A stretch of 64,000 nucleotides of DNA from Polaromonas sp. AET17H-212 (GCF_002379085.1 NZ_NBZW01000002.1:328753-392752), one strand, 5' to 3'; positions 8,234 through 17,933 are shown, counted from the first letter of the stretch. The notes: generated by a model from the letters alone, not told the origin. Made by a program: numbers and translations.

Positions 8234-10963
8234 ATGATTGACCAAAAAGCGCAGATTCTGATCGTTGAAGACGATCCCATCAGCAGAACGCTGATAGGAA
8301 CCTTGCTCAAGCAGGAGGGATACAGTGTCTTCACTGCCGACTGCGGGGAAGAGGCATTGGCCATCACGGCGCAAAATGCACCCGACCTGATCCTGCTCGA
8401 CATCCTGATGCCTGGCATGGATGGCTACCAGGTGGCCACAAAACTGAAGGCAGATCCGGCGACCAAGAACATCCCGATCATCATGATCACTGCTTTGGAC
8501 GACCGTCAGGCGATGTATCAGGGGCTGGAGGCCGGCGCGCAGGACTTCCTCACCAAACCGGTGGATCGTGCCGAGTTGCGCATGCGGGTCGCCAACATGC
8601 TGCGCATGAAGCAATACAGCGACTTTATCGCCAACCATAATCGCTCTCTCGAACAGGATGTGCGGGAGCGCACGGCGCACTTGCGCGACAGTGAAGCGCG
8701 TATTCGCGTGATCCTCGACAGCGTTGATGAGGCCATCATCACGATGAACGAGCAGGGGGCGATTGAAACCTTTAACCCGGCTGCAGAAACGATATTTGGC
8801 CATGCCATCACCGAGATGATCGGAAGGCATGTCAGCCAGCTGATACCGGCTCTGATCCGAATTGAGCATGATGACAGCCCTGCATCTTCCTGGCGTGCGG
8901 GCGAGTCCAGGCTTCTTGGAGGGGGCGCGGAGCTGGTCGGCGTGCGCAAGGACGGCGTGCATTTTCCGCTGGAAATCAAAACCAAGGATCTCCACACCGA
9001 CGCGGGGCGTCTTTTTATCGTGTCCGCACGGGATATCAGCGCGCGCAAGAACTTCGAAACACAGCTGCAATACCAGGCAAGCCATGACGCCCTGACCGGG
9101 CTGGCCAATCGCAGCTTGTTGTATGAACGTTTGCGCCAGGCGATTGGCGATGCCGACCGCGGCGCGCACCCGGTATGGGTGCTTTTTCTCGACCTTGACC
9201 GTTTCAAGTTCGTCAATGACAGTCGCGGCCACAAGATTGGCGACCAGCTGATCAAGCGGGTTGCCGCGCGCCTGCAGTCTGCCTTGCGGAATACCGACAG
9301 CGCGGCGCGGTTCGGCGATTCCGAATTCGTGTTGATCCTGCCCGGGCGTACCGACGGCACCGATGGCAAAGGAGGAGAATCGATAGCCGACGCCGTGCAA
9401 CATCTCATCGAGGCTGTTTCGGAGCCGCTAACGGTTGAGGGCTACGATTTCTTCCTGGCGTGCAGTGTTGGGCTGGCGGCGTATCCGGCTAGTGCGGACG
9501 ATCCCGAAAAATTGGTGGAACGTGCCGACATGGCGATGTTACGCGCCAAGCAAATGGGGCGCAACAATTTCCAGTTCTTTTCCAGCGACATGAACGCGGC
9601 CTTCATCGAGCGCGTCACGCTCGAAAGCGCACTGCGCCTGGCCATTCCCAATCATCAGCTGGATCTGGTTTACCGGCCACAAGTTGATCTGCAGACGGGG
9701 CGGATTGCCGGGATCGAGGCATTGCTGCGATGGCAGCATCCCGAATGGGGCGTGATACTTCCCGATCGATTTATTCCAATTGCCGAAGAATCGGGCTTGA
9801 TCCTGAGCATCGGCGAGTGGGTACTGCGCCAGGCCTGCCTGGATATGCGGACATGGCTTGACGCCGGCTGCAGTGTCCCGCGGGTCGCCGTCAACGTCTC
9901 GTCCAGCGAGTTCCGTGATCCTCTGCTGCTGCAGAAAATCGAAAGCGCGCTCTCGGGAATGCGGGTTGAACCGAGCCTGCTTTCCTTTGAGATAGCAGAA
10001 GGTGTGCTGATGAGCGATTCGCAATTTACCGCGGATACGCTGGGGCAAGTCAAGGCGCTGGGGATCACCCTGACGCTGGACAACTTCGGCACCGGCTATT
10101 CATCGCTCAGTTTCCTCAAGCAGTTTCCGCTGGATACCGTCAAGATCGATGCGTCATTCATCAAGAACATCACCACCGACAACAATGATGTGGCGATATC
10201 CAACGCCATGATCTCGATGGCGCACAGTCTTGGCATCAGGGTGATGGCCGAAGGTGTTGACACCGAAGCGCAGTGCGACTTCCTGCGCCAGAACATGTGC
10301 GATGAAATACAAGGGGACTTCTTTTCAAAACCGCTGGGGCCGGCGGATATTGCCGCCTTGCTGTTGGCGGACCGGCGCTTGCCGGCGCATCTCTTGCGCC
10401 TGAAAAAGCGCTCGCGAACCTTGCTTCTGGTGGATGACGAGCCGAACATGCTGTTCGCACTGAAGCGGCTGTTGCGTCGCAATGACTGCGAGATTTTGCT
10501 TGCCAACAGCGCAGAAGAGGGCTTGGACATGATGGCGCGCCATCATGTCGATGTCATCCTGTCGGATGAGCGCATGCCGGGCATGAATGGCGTCCAGTTC
10601 CTGCGCACGGCGAAGGAACGTCATCCGGATACGGTCCGGATCGTCCTGTCGGGCTACACCGAATTGGAGTCCGTCACCAATGCGATCAATGAGGGCGCGG
10701 TTTACCGTTTCCTCACCAAGCCGTGGGAGGACAGTCTGTTGAAAAAGCACGTCGAAGAAGCTTTTCAGTACAAGGAAAAGGAAGACGAAAACCGGCGTCT
10801 GAACCTCCTGGTCCGAACCGCGAATCAGGAACTGGCCATGGCCAACAGGCAACTGGAGGCGAGTGTCAACCAGAAGCTGCACCCCATGCCGCCCATCACG
10901 CGGCCACGAATTGCCTTGAATGATGACAGGGGTTGCGCTCATCAGGTCGATCCTCCCGCATGA
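8234..10963 (+). CDS. REC-PAS-GGDEF-EAL-REC response regulator with degenerate c-di-GMP motifs
   Basis: A 909-residue protein from the ATG at 8234; a GTG at 8114 would add 40 unstructured residues. Domains in order: receiver (phospho-Asp in LILLDILMPGMDG, near residue 55), PAS (about 155-275), GGDEF (about 285-415), EAL (about 455-700), second receiver (about 725-850, Asp near 778 in VILSDERMPGMNG) and a charged coiled-coil tail. The GGDEF signature reads GDSEF. In the EAL domain the first motif is intact (EALLRW), but the loop DDFGTG reads DNFGTG and EGVET reads EGVDT. The cyclase is probably dead and the phosphodiesterase weakened or altered. The last domain resembles receivers usually joined to HD-GYP. 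Confidence 0.9.
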   Translation: MIDQKAQILIVEDDPISRTLIGTLLKQEGYSVFTADCGEEALAITAQNAPDLILLDILMPGMDGYQVATKLKADPATKNIPIIMITALDDRQAMYQGLEAGAQDFLTKPVDRAELRMRVANMLRMKQYSDFIANHNRSLEQDVRERTAHLRDSEARIRVILDSVDEAIITMNEQGAIETFNPAAETIFGHAITEMIGRHVSQLIPALIRIEHDDSPASSWRAGESRLLGGGAELVGVRKDGVHFPLEIKTKDLHTDAGRLFIVSARDISARKNFETQLQYQASHDALTGLANRSLLYERLRQAIGDADRGAHPVWVLFLDLDRFKFVNDSRGHKIGDQLIKRVAARLQSALRNTDSAARFGDSEFVLILPGRTDGTDGKGGESIADAVQHLIEAVSEPLTVEGYDFFLACSVGLAAYPASADDPEKLVERADMAMLRAKQMGRNNFQFFSSDMNAAFIERVTLESALRLAIPNHQLDLVYRPQVDLQTGRIAGIEALLRWQHPEWGVILPDRFIPIAEESGLILSIGEWVLRQACLDMRTWLDAGCSVPRVAVNVSSSEFRDPLLLQKIESALSGMRVEPSLLSFEIAEGVLMSDSQFTADTLGQVKALGITLTLDNFGTGYSSLSFLKQFPLDTVKIDASFIKNITTDNNDVAISNAMISMAHSLGIRVMAEGVDTEAQCDFLRQNMCDEIQGDFFSKPLGPADIAALLLADRRLPAHLLRLKKRSRTLLLVDDEPNMLFALKRLLRRNDCEILLANSAEEGLDMMARHHVDVILSDERMPGMNGVQFLRTAKERHPDTVRIVLSGYTELESVTNAINEGAVYRFLTKPWEDSLLKKHVEEAFQYKEKEDENRRLNLLVRTANQELAMANRQLEASVNQKLHPMPPITRPRIALNDDRGCAHQVDPPA

Positions 10964-11019
10964 GACGGGACAGATTCAGTCAGAAACGATATTTTTAACC
11001 ACCATGATCGGAAATCACC

Positions 11020-11526
11020 ATGAAAATCTTACGCCGTCTGTTCCTTGCACAATGCGTCCTGCTCGCCGCAGCTTTTGGGCATCCCTCTTTCGCCGCTGAC
11101 AAACCTGCGGGCAAACCGATCCTGATCCTGACCGGCAAGATCAGCCAAAAAAATGATGGCGACCGCTATGTTTTTGATATGGCCATGCTGGAGAAACTTC
11201 CGCAGCACAGCTTCACCACCAAAACGCCATGGTTCAAGGAGCCGGTCAAGTTTACCGGCCCGTTGCTGCGAGATGTGCTGACTGCAGCGGGTGCCTCTGG
11301 CGAGACCCTGACGGCTTTTGCACTGAACGACTATAAAACCGAAATCCCCGCCAAGGATGCCAGCCTCAACGTGATCGTGGCTCGCCTCATGGACGACAAG
11401 ACAATGCCGGTCCGTGAAAAAGGGCCTTTGTTCATCATTTATCCCTACGACCAAAATAAAGATCTTCAGACCAAGATTTACTACTCCCGTGCTGCATGGC
11501 AGCTTAAGGCAATCGAGATCAAGTAA
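11020..11526 (+). CDS. Exported protein with sulfite-oxidase/molybdopterin-binding-like fold
   Basis: A 168-residue protein with a Sec signal peptide (MKILRRLFLAQCVLLAAA, cleavage near FAADK). The mature part follows the oxidoreductase molybdopterin-binding domain: ILILTGKI at the start, FTGPLLRDVLTAAGASG, then ALNDYKTEIPAKD and a C-terminal W. It contains no Cys after the signal peptide, so the cysteine that ligates molybdenum in this fold is absent; a binding or sensing role in the periplasm is more likely than catalysis. It lies about 280 bp upstream of a membrane hybrid kinase and may be its partner. Confidence 0.72.
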   Translation: MKILRRLFLAQCVLLAAAFGHPSFAADKPAGKPILILTGKISQKNDGDRYVFDMAMLEKLPQHSFTTKTPWFKEPVKFTGPLLRDVLTAAGASGETLTAFALNDYKTEIPAKDASLNVIVARLMDDKTMPVREKGPLFIIYPYDQNKDLQTKIYYSRAAWQLKAIEIK

Positions 11527-11805
11527 TCTTGAAGGCGCTTTATGCATTTCAGTGAAAATTTCCATTGAAGGGCATCCCTTGAAGCCGGGTCTGGCGGCGG
11601 GTAAAGCTGCGTGCAAAACAACAAACAGGCGCTGCGCATCGTGAAAGACACCCCTGGACACCGGTCCGTTTGAGACCCGCATCGTGGCCAGGCCAGCGCA
11701 ACGCGCCGGGGTGCGCGCCATTGCAATGGACAGGTTAGCCCCTTCAATGGGAACCCCCGCTGAATTGCGCGAAGAGCCCTCTTAAATACGCGATTCGGGA
11801 GCACT

Positions 11806-14800
11806 ATGAAGGACGTGAACCGTGGCCAACGCTGGCTGATTGTGATCAGCGCAACGCTGCTCCTTGTTTTTTCAGCGGTGCTCTACATTCAGTTTCATCA
11901 GAGCCGCTTGCTCAGCAATACCTTGCGGATGGAGGAAGACAATCTTGCATGGAGTTTTTTCCAGCTGGAGACCGAGTCCCTGCGCCTGCGTGAAGCTTTG
12001 CTCGATGAGCTCAACCAACCGGAAGCTATCGATCGGGACAAGCTGCAGCTTCGATTCGATATATTTTTTAGTCGCTTTGGGGTCGTGATGGACGGCCGCG
12101 GCGCCGCCTTGTTGGCAAGCTACGAGCAGTTCGATTCGACCGTGGCGTTGTTACGTGTTTTTTTTGGCGCCACGGAATCTTATTTTTCCGAAAATGCCGC
12201 CACCACGCGGGACGCCCAGGCGATGCGGACTATGTTTCAGGGCCTGGAGCAGTTGCGCGATCCGCTGCGCGAGTTATCGCTCGCCGCAAACGGCATGACA
12301 GGGGCACGTGCCGAGGCCAGAGCCCATGAAGTGCAGCGGCAGATCGCTATCAGCACCGGCTTGATTTTGTTCCAGTCCGCGCTGACTTTGCTGTTTTCCA
12401 TCATCGTCATCCGTCAAATTCGCCAGCTGGAGGCACGCCGGATCGACTTGGGAGCATTGGCCGGCCAGCTTGAACAATCGAACCGGGCATTGCACGAACG
12501 TGCGAACGCGTTGACCGTGGCACTGGGGCGCGCCGATCGGAGTTTTTCCGAGCTTTCCAGCTACATTCAGGCGATCGACCAGCACGCCCTTGTCAGCATC
12601 ACCGATGGTGCCGGGCTCATCACCCAGGTGAACGACAAATTTATTGCAACCTGCGGCTACAGCCGGGAGGAACTGCTCGGTCAGGACCATCGCTTGCTCA
12701 ATTCCGGATTGCATGACAAAGCCTTCATGGCCGAGCTGTGGGATACGCTCGCCCGCAACGATGTCTGGCGGGGCGAATTCTGCAATCGGACCAAGCTGGG
12801 CACCCTGATCTGGAGCGACTGCGCCATCGTGCCGCTGCAAAACTCGCATCAGAGTGAGGCGCGTTTCATTTCGGTCAGTATTGATATCACCGAGCGCAAG
12901 GCAATCGAAACCGAACTGCTGAGCGCCATGCGCTTGGCCGAGGCTGCGAATCGTGCCAAAAGTGAATTCCTCGCCAATATGAGTCATGAAATCCGTACGC
13001 CGATGAACGGTATCCTTGGCATGACCGAGCTGGCGATAGCCACGGAAAACAAACAGGACCAGCACGACTATTTAAGGCTGGTGAAGTCCTCGGCCGATTC
13101 GCTGCTGATAATCGTCAACGACATCCTCGACTTCTCCAAAATCGAGGCCGGCCAGATGACCCTGGAACACATTCCGTTCACCCTGCAGGATGTCTTGCCC
13201 GACATCATCAAATCCACCGCTGTGCGTATGGACCACAAGGACGTGGAGTTGCTGCATGAAATCCACCCCGCGGTGCCACATCAACTTGTCGGCGACCCGG
13301 AACGCCTGCGCCAGATTGTCCTTAATCTGTTGGGCAACGCGGTCAAATTCACGGCGCGGGGAGAAATCGTTCTTGCCGTTATTCTGGAACCCTCGCCGGA
13401 GGGCGAAACTGTTCTGCATTTTTCGGTTCGGGATACCGGCATCGGGATACCCCAAAACAAACAGGAAAGCATCTTCGACGCCTTTTCCCAGGCCGACGGC
13501 TCGACCACGCGAAAATACGGCGGCACCGGGTTGGGGCTGTCGATTTGCTCCCGGCTGGTGGGGTTGATGGGCGGAAAAATCTGGCTGGACAGCGAGCCTG
13601 GCGCGGGCAGCACCTTCCATTTCACCGCCCGCTTTGGGCTGGGAGCAGATGCAGAATCCGTCGCCGGCCCTCCTGGACTGGACAGCTTGCCGGTGCTGAT
13701 CGTGGACGACAACGCGACCCATCGCCGTATCCTGAGCGACAGCTTGCGCCGCTGGAATATGCACCCGATCGCCGTCGACAGCGGCGAGCAGGCGCTGGCG
13801 GCTCTTGCCAGCGCCAGGGCGCAAGGGGGAGGGGCTGCTCTGCTGTTACTGGATGAAAAAATGCCGGTGATGGATGGTGTCACCACGGCCAAGCGAATCC
13901 GCGGCAATGCCGATCTGGACGGCACCATCATCATCATGATGACGTCGAGCCCAACCGCGGTGGCCGCCGCGCACAGGCGCGAATTGGGAATTGCCGCCTT
14001 CCTGACCAAACCCGTCACACAGTCTGGCTTGTTGGAGGCGATCCAGGCTGCACTCGGCATGGAGAACGATAACGCGCAACGCTTGGCGACATCCGCGGTT
14101 CAATCCGAAACAACAGTCCGCCTGGCCATCCTGCTGGTGGAAGATAACGCCATCAATCAGCAACTGGCCATCGTACTGCTTGAAAAAGCCGGGCACCACG
14201 TCACCGTGGCGGAAAATGGGTGCGAGGCGCTGAAGGCGCTGGAGCGTGACAATTACGATCTGGTGCTGATGGATATGCAAATGCCGGAAATGGGGGGCAT
14301 TGAGGCCACCCTGCACGTCCGGGAAAATGAGCGCCGGCTTGGCGGTCACATTCCTATTATCGCCATGACCGCCAATGCCATGGACGATGACCGGGAACGC
14401 TGCCTCGCAGCTGGCATGGACGACTATGTTTCAAAGCCGATCACTTCCGCCAGGCTGTTTGCCGCCATTGACGCTGTGGTGCGCACCCGGCACCTCGGCA
14501 GACCAGGGTCGGAGCGCAAGTTGCCTGATGGGCCTGATGGCAAGTTGCCAGTGAACGGCTTCGACTATGCTGCGGCGATCGCGCAATCGGATGCTGAAAT
14601 ACTGGCCATCATAGGCGCCATGACGGTGGAGGCCATCCCCCAAAATTTGTCTTCCATCGAGAATGCGCTGTTGCAAGGTGGCGAGGAGGAAATCAGACGC
14701 GCCGCGCACACCTTGAAGGGGGCGCTTCGCTACTTCGGCGCCAAGCCGGCGGTCGAATGGGCAAGAAAAATGGAGGTGCATGCCGCAGAAGGACAAATTG

Positions 14801-14892
14801 ATGCGGCGCGCAGCTGTTTCAAGCCACTACAGGAAGAACTGGAAAAATTTCAGCCGGTCGCGGCGGCCGTCTTCAGCGCACCCAAGGGCTGA
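11806..14892 (+). CDS. Membrane hybrid sensor histidine kinase (PAS-HisKA-HATPase-REC-REC-HPt)
   Basis: A 1028-residue kinase. Two membrane helices (about 10-28 and 180-200) flank a periplasmic helical domain. Then come a coiled coil, a PAS domain (about 252-365), HisKA with His near 394 (NMSHEIRTPMNG), HATPase with N (NLLGNAVKFT), G1 (DTGIGIP) and G2 (GGTGLGLSIC) boxes, two receivers (Asp in LLLLDEKMPVMDG near 683 and LVLMDMQMPEMGG near 822) and an HPt domain (AAHTLKGALRYF near 967). All phosphorelay residues are present, so it can run a full His-Asp-His-Asp relay. The REC-PAS-GGDEF-EAL-REC protein upstream is a plausible output. Confidence 0.93.
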   Translation: MKDVNRGQRWLIVISATLLLVFSAVLYIQFHQSRLLSNTLRMEEDNLAWSFFQLETESLRLREALLDELNQPEAIDRDKLQLRFDIFFSRFGVVMDGRGAALLASYEQFDSTVALLRVFFGATESYFSENAATTRDAQAMRTMFQGLEQLRDPLRELSLAANGMTGARAEARAHEVQRQIAISTGLILFQSALTLLFSIIVIRQIRQLEARRIDLGALAGQLEQSNRALHERANALTVALGRADRSFSELSSYIQAIDQHALVSITDGAGLITQVNDKFIATCGYSREELLGQDHRLLNSGLHDKAFMAELWDTLARNDVWRGEFCNRTKLGTLIWSDCAIVPLQNSHQSEARFISVSIDITERKAIETELLSAMRLAEAANRAKSEFLANMSHEIRTPMNGILGMTELAIATENKQDQHDYLRLVKSSADSLLIIVNDILDFSKIEAGQMTLEHIPFTLQDVLPDIIKSTAVRMDHKDVELLHEIHPAVPHQLVGDPERLRQIVLNLLGNAVKFTARGEIVLAVILEPSPEGETVLHFSVRDTGIGIPQNKQESIFDAFSQADGSTTRKYGGTGLGLSICSRLVGLMGGKIWLDSEPGAGSTFHFTARFGLGADAESVAGPPGLDSLPVLIVDDNATHRRILSDSLRRWNMHPIAVDSGEQALAALASARAQGGGAALLLLDEKMPVMDGVTTAKRIRGNADLDGTIIIMMTSSPTAVAAAHRRELGIAAFLTKPVTQSGLLEAIQAALGMENDNAQRLATSAVQSETTVRLAILLVEDNAINQQLAIVLLEKAGHHVTVAENGCEALKALERDNYDLVLMDMQMPEMGGIEATLHVRENERRLGGHIPIIAMTANAMDDDRERCLAAGMDDYVSKPITSARLFAAIDAVVRTRHLGRPGSERKLPDGPDGKLPVNGFDYAAAIAQSDAEILAIIGAMTVEAIPQNLSSIENALLQGGEEEIRRAAHTLKGALRYFGAKPAVEWARKMEVHAAEGQIDAARSCFKPLQEELEKFQPVAAAVFSAPKG

Positions 14893-15082
14893 TCGGATGT
14901 AACGCGCGCCGATGACCGCTGACCTTGTCCGCAGGATTTTTGCGGATCAATAAAACAATACGGATTGGAAATTCATGGATTTTTTTAAAAAATACGGGGG
15001 CTGGCCAATTTCGCTGCTCCTTCCTCTACTGGGCATCCGCGGCGGTGCCGCTGAGGTTCAACCACACCCAGAAAGAAAACCC

Positions 15083-15781
15083 ATGGTTTCCCCAGCGCCT
15101 TCTGATGCTGTTTCTGTTTCCAAAAAGATACGCGAGCGCATCATGGAAGCCGGGGTTCGGTTTCACGCCAACGACAATATTGCCGACTTCATCAAGCCCG
15201 GCGAAATGGAAGCCCTGTTAACCGAAGTGCAAGCAAAGCTGCACGACGTCCTGCACAGTCTGGTGATCGATACCGACAGCGATCACAACACGAACGAAAC
15301 GGGACGCCGGGTTGCCAAGATGTTCCTCCATGAAGTCTTTCGGGGCCGGTATGTTCCCATGCCGTCGTTAACAGAATTCCCGAACGCGTCACGTTTGAAC
15401 GAGCTGATGATTATCGGGCCGATCACCATACGCAGCGCCTGTTCGCATCATCTTTGCCCGATCATGGGGCGAGTGTGGGTGGGGGTCATGCCCGATGAAC
15501 ATTCCAATTTGATCGGATTGTCGAAATATGCACGCATCGCCGACTGGATCATGAACCGACCGCAAATTCAGGAAGAAGCGGTGGTGCAATTGGCTGATGT
15601 GTTGCAAGACAAGATGCAGACGGATGGACTGGCCATCGTGATGGAGGCCGACCATTTTTGCATGCATTGGCGCGGCGTAAGAGATACAGGCGCAAAAATG
15701 ACCACCAGCGTGATGCGCGGCAAATTTTTGACCGATGCAAGCTTGCGACGTGAGTTTCTGTCGCTGCTCAGCGGAAAATAA
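15083..15781 (+). CDS. folE: GTP cyclohydrolase I
   Basis: A 232-residue protein with zinc ligands and active site in RSACSHHLCPIMGRVWVG and HFCMHWRGV and the family core LIGLSKYARIADW. It converts GTP to 7,8-dihydroneopterin triphosphate, the first step to folate and tetrahydropterins. I use the ATG at 15083 because it gives the usual family length; an ATG at 14975 would add 36 residues including a hydrophobic run (ISLLLPLLGI) and is possible. Its position between a sensor kinase and flhDC is unusual; it may be a second folE copy for a pterin cofactor. Confidence 0.9.
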   Translation: MVSPAPSDAVSVSKKIRERIMEAGVRFHANDNIADFIKPGEMEALLTEVQAKLHDVLHSLVIDTDSDHNTNETGRRVAKMFLHEVFRGRYVPMPSLTEFPNASRLNELMIIGPITIRSACSHHLCPIMGRVWVGVMPDEHSNLIGLSKYARIADWIMNRPQIQEEAVVQLADVLQDKMQTDGLAIVMEADHFCMHWRGVRDTGAKMTTSVMRGKFLTDASLRREFLSLLSGK

Positions 15782-16201
15782 ACTGGCGCTTCGCGCATTT
15801 CAGTACAGTAAGATTTTCCCTTGCGCCGGGGGGAACGCTCGTTCAGGCAACGGATACGCCTGGAGGTCGTCGACTCGGCCATGATGCCGCGCAAGGTCAC
15901 AGTCTTCCCCACGTCAGACGCCGAGTTTAGCGTCCGGATCAGTGAGCCAGGCAGCCATGCAACATTCTTTTTTTGTTATCTCCAGAATCAGCGAAGGTGG
16001 CCCAGGGGTCAGCTCGAGGGCGCGGCACGCAGGCCACAGTACGCGCACAAAACCGTAATCCTCATGTCAAATTCAATTGTGTAATACTTTTCACTAAATA
16101 TGATGATATCGACAAATTCAAGCAAACAATGATAAATTCGCGTTAACTTGTGTATCATTGGTAAAACGGCAATGGCTGGTTTTACATAGAGGGTTTGAAG
16201 C
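15782..16201. other. Regulatory region upstream of flhDC
   Basis: A 420-bp gene-free stretch. The left part (15782-16050) has no convincing ORF or repeat. The right part (16070-16200) is markedly AT-rich and contains a promoter candidate at 16077-16104. Long upstream regions are typical of flhDC, which integrates many inputs. No FlhDC, cAMP-CRP or other operator could be assigned. Confidence 0.45.
16077..16104 (+). promoter_or_regulatory. Sigma-70-like promoter candidate for flhDC
   Basis: TTGTGT (16077-16082), a 16-bp spacer, then TATGAT (16099-16104), in an AT-rich block. It would give a leader of about 90 bases before flhD. Several overlapping A/T runs make other placements possible. Confidence 0.35.
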
Positions 16202-16519
16202 ATGAACGTCGACGATATGAAGGCCGAAATTCGTGATGCCAATCTCAGCTACCTGATGCTCGCGCAGCAGATGATCCGTTCCGATAAGGCCGCAGCTACT
16301 TTTCGGCTGGGGGTCAGTCTGGCAATCGCCGATCTGCTGGAGCGGCTCAGCAATGCACAGCTGTTGAAGCTGGCAAGCACCAGCATGATGCTGGCCAGGT
16401 TCCGCTTCGATGATGGCGCCATCCTCGGCATGCTGACCGACCACGGCAAAGACTCTGCGCTGGCCCGGTCCCACGCGGCGATTCTGATGACAGGCCACAC
16501 GGTCGAAGACATTGTTTGA
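16202..16519 (+). CDS. flhD: FlhD, flagellar master transcriptional activator subunit
   Basis: A 105-residue protein with the FlhD core: EIRDANLSYLMLAQQMIRSD, then ATFRLGVSLAIADLLERLS and LARFRFDD. FlhD forms FlhD4C2 with FlhC, which activates class 2 flagellar promoters. Length and start agree with the family; AGAGGG lies upstream of the ATG. It is 38 bp before flhC, as in other Burkholderiales. Confidence 0.96.
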   Translation: MNVDDMKAEIRDANLSYLMLAQQMIRSDKAAATFRLGVSLAIADLLERLSNAQLLKLASTSMMLARFRFDDGAILGMLTDHGKDSALARSHAAILMTGHTVEDIV

Positions 16520-16557
16520 CGGTCTCGAATGATTGCCCATCACCAAGAAAGCGCCGA

Positions 16558-17118
16558 ATGACCAAGAAAAGCGTGGTGGCGGAATCCCGGGACATCCAGC
16601 TGGCGATTGAAATGATCAATCTCGGCGCTCGTCTGCAACTGCTGGAGTCGGAAACCTGGCTTTCCCGCGAACGCCTGTTGAATTTGTACAAAGAACTCAA
16701 GGGCGTTTCACCGCCGAAAGGCCTGCTGCCATTTTCGGTTGACTGGTTCATCACCTGGCAGCCCAACATACATGCTTCTTTCTTTATGGGCATTTACAAG
16801 TATCTGCTTGCACAGGCCCAGATTTCCGGGATTGAGGCCATCTTGAAGGCTTACAAACTTTACCTTGAGCAGATGGGGCCGGGTCCGGGCGAAGAGCCGG
16901 TGCTTTCGCTGACGCGCGCCTGGACCCTGGTCCGTTTCTTTAGCAGCAAGATGTTGACGAGCGCTCATTGTGGCGCGTGCGGCGGCGCATTTGTGGTTAA
17001 TCCGCTGGAAGTGCGCAGCAAGTACATCTGCGGCCTGTGCCATATGCCTTCGAGGGCAGGGAAAACCAGAAAAGCCAGGGAAGAAGCTGATCACGCCGTC
17101 GCGGCAGGGCTGGTCTGA
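16558..17118 (+). CDS. flhC: FlhC, flagellar master transcriptional activator subunit
   Basis: A 186-residue protein with FlhC motifs (IQLAIEMINLGARLQLLESET, PFSVDWFITWQPNIHASFF) and a zinc site of two CxxC pairs in its C-terminal third (HCGACGG and CGLCHMP). FlhC supplies most of the DNA contacts of FlhD4C2. The ATG at 16558 was chosen because an earlier TTG at 16516 overlaps the end of flhD and adds residues not typical of the family. Confidence 0.96.
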   Translation: MTKKSVVAESRDIQLAIEMINLGARLQLLESETWLSRERLLNLYKELKGVSPPKGLLPFSVDWFITWQPNIHASFFMGIYKYLLAQAQISGIEAILKAYKLYLEQMGPGPGEEPVLSLTRAWTLVRFFSSKMLTSAHCGACGGAFVVNPLEVRSKYICGLCHMPSRAGKTRKAREEADHAVAAGLV

Positions 17119-17135
17119 ATCCACGCGGCCGGTCA

Positions 17136-17882
17136 TTGCGCTTTGTGCCAGCCGTTGAAGCCTTGGTACTGCATGGCGTGGCATTTGTGATGGTGCTGAT
17201 GGTCTGTGGCCGCTGGCTGGCTGGCGTATCGGTACCGCTTGAAGCCGCTGCGCTGCTTCAGGGCGCATTGGCAGCGGCACTCTCGCACTGGCGAGGCCTT
17301 GCGCCGTGGTGGCTGCCGATCCAGTTCCTGTTTCCGATCGCGTCGATGGCGCTGCTGTCGCTTGATCTGCCACCCGGTCTTTTCCTCGTCGTATTCGTTT
17401 TACTTCTGGGCCTGTACTGGAGCACGTTCCGCACCCAGGTTCCGTTCTATCCGTCCGGCCCGGCCGTCTGGGAAGCCGTGGCCGGCTTGCTGCCGCAGCA
17501 CCAGGCGATTCGGTTCGTCGATGTGGGCAGCGGCGTGGGTGGCCTGGTGCTGGATCTGGCCGGACGCCGGCCGGAAAGCACGTTTGTCGGGATCGAAGTG
17601 GCACCGCTGCCCTGGCTGGCCAGTTTCCTGCGCACACGCAGCCGGCGCAGCAGCGGCCGCTTCATCCGGGGAGATTATTTCAGCCTGGATTTTGCCCGGT
17701 ATGACGTTGTGTTCGCCTATCTGTCACCCGCCGCGATGCCGGCGCTCAGGGACAAGGCGAAAGCGGAAATGCGGTCCGGCACGCTGCTTCTCAGTTACGA
17801 GTTTTCGATCCCGGGCATGGCGCCAGATGACATCACATGGCCCGACCCCGGCGGACCTGCGCTCTACAGCTGGCGCATGTAG
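17136..17882 (+). CDS. Membrane-anchored class I SAM-dependent methyltransferase
   Basis: A 248-residue protein. Residues ~5-100 form three or four hydrophobic segments (LHGVAFVMVLMVCG, LFPIASMALLSL, GLFLVVFVLLLGLYW). Then follows a methyltransferase fold with motif I VDVGSGVGGLVLDLA and an acidic end of strand 2 (FVGIEVAP). The substrate is unknown; its site between flhC and motA suggests a link to the cell envelope or motor. The start is TTG at 17136, 18 bp after flhC; a GTG at 17148 is an alternative. Confidence 0.75.
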   Translation: MRFVPAVEALVLHGVAFVMVLMVCGRWLAGVSVPLEAAALLQGALAAALSHWRGLAPWWLPIQFLFPIASMALLSLDLPPGLFLVVFVLLLGLYWSTFRTQVPFYPSGPAVWEAVAGLLPQHQAIRFVDVGSGVGGLVLDLAGRRPESTFVGIEVAPLPWLASFLRTRSRRSSGRFIRGDYFSLDFARYDVVFAYLSPAAMPALRDKAKAEMRSGTLLLSYEFSIPGMAPDDITWPDPGGPALYSWRM

Positions 17883-17933
17883 GCAACGCCTGGCACAGCT
17901 TGCGCCGGCGCCGAAGCCTGCCCTTGTCCTGGT

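Noticed and set aside
15821..16084. 87-codon ORF upstream of flhD
   Set aside because: Arg-rich, irregular composition, ends inside the AT-rich promoter region; reads like non-coding sequence.
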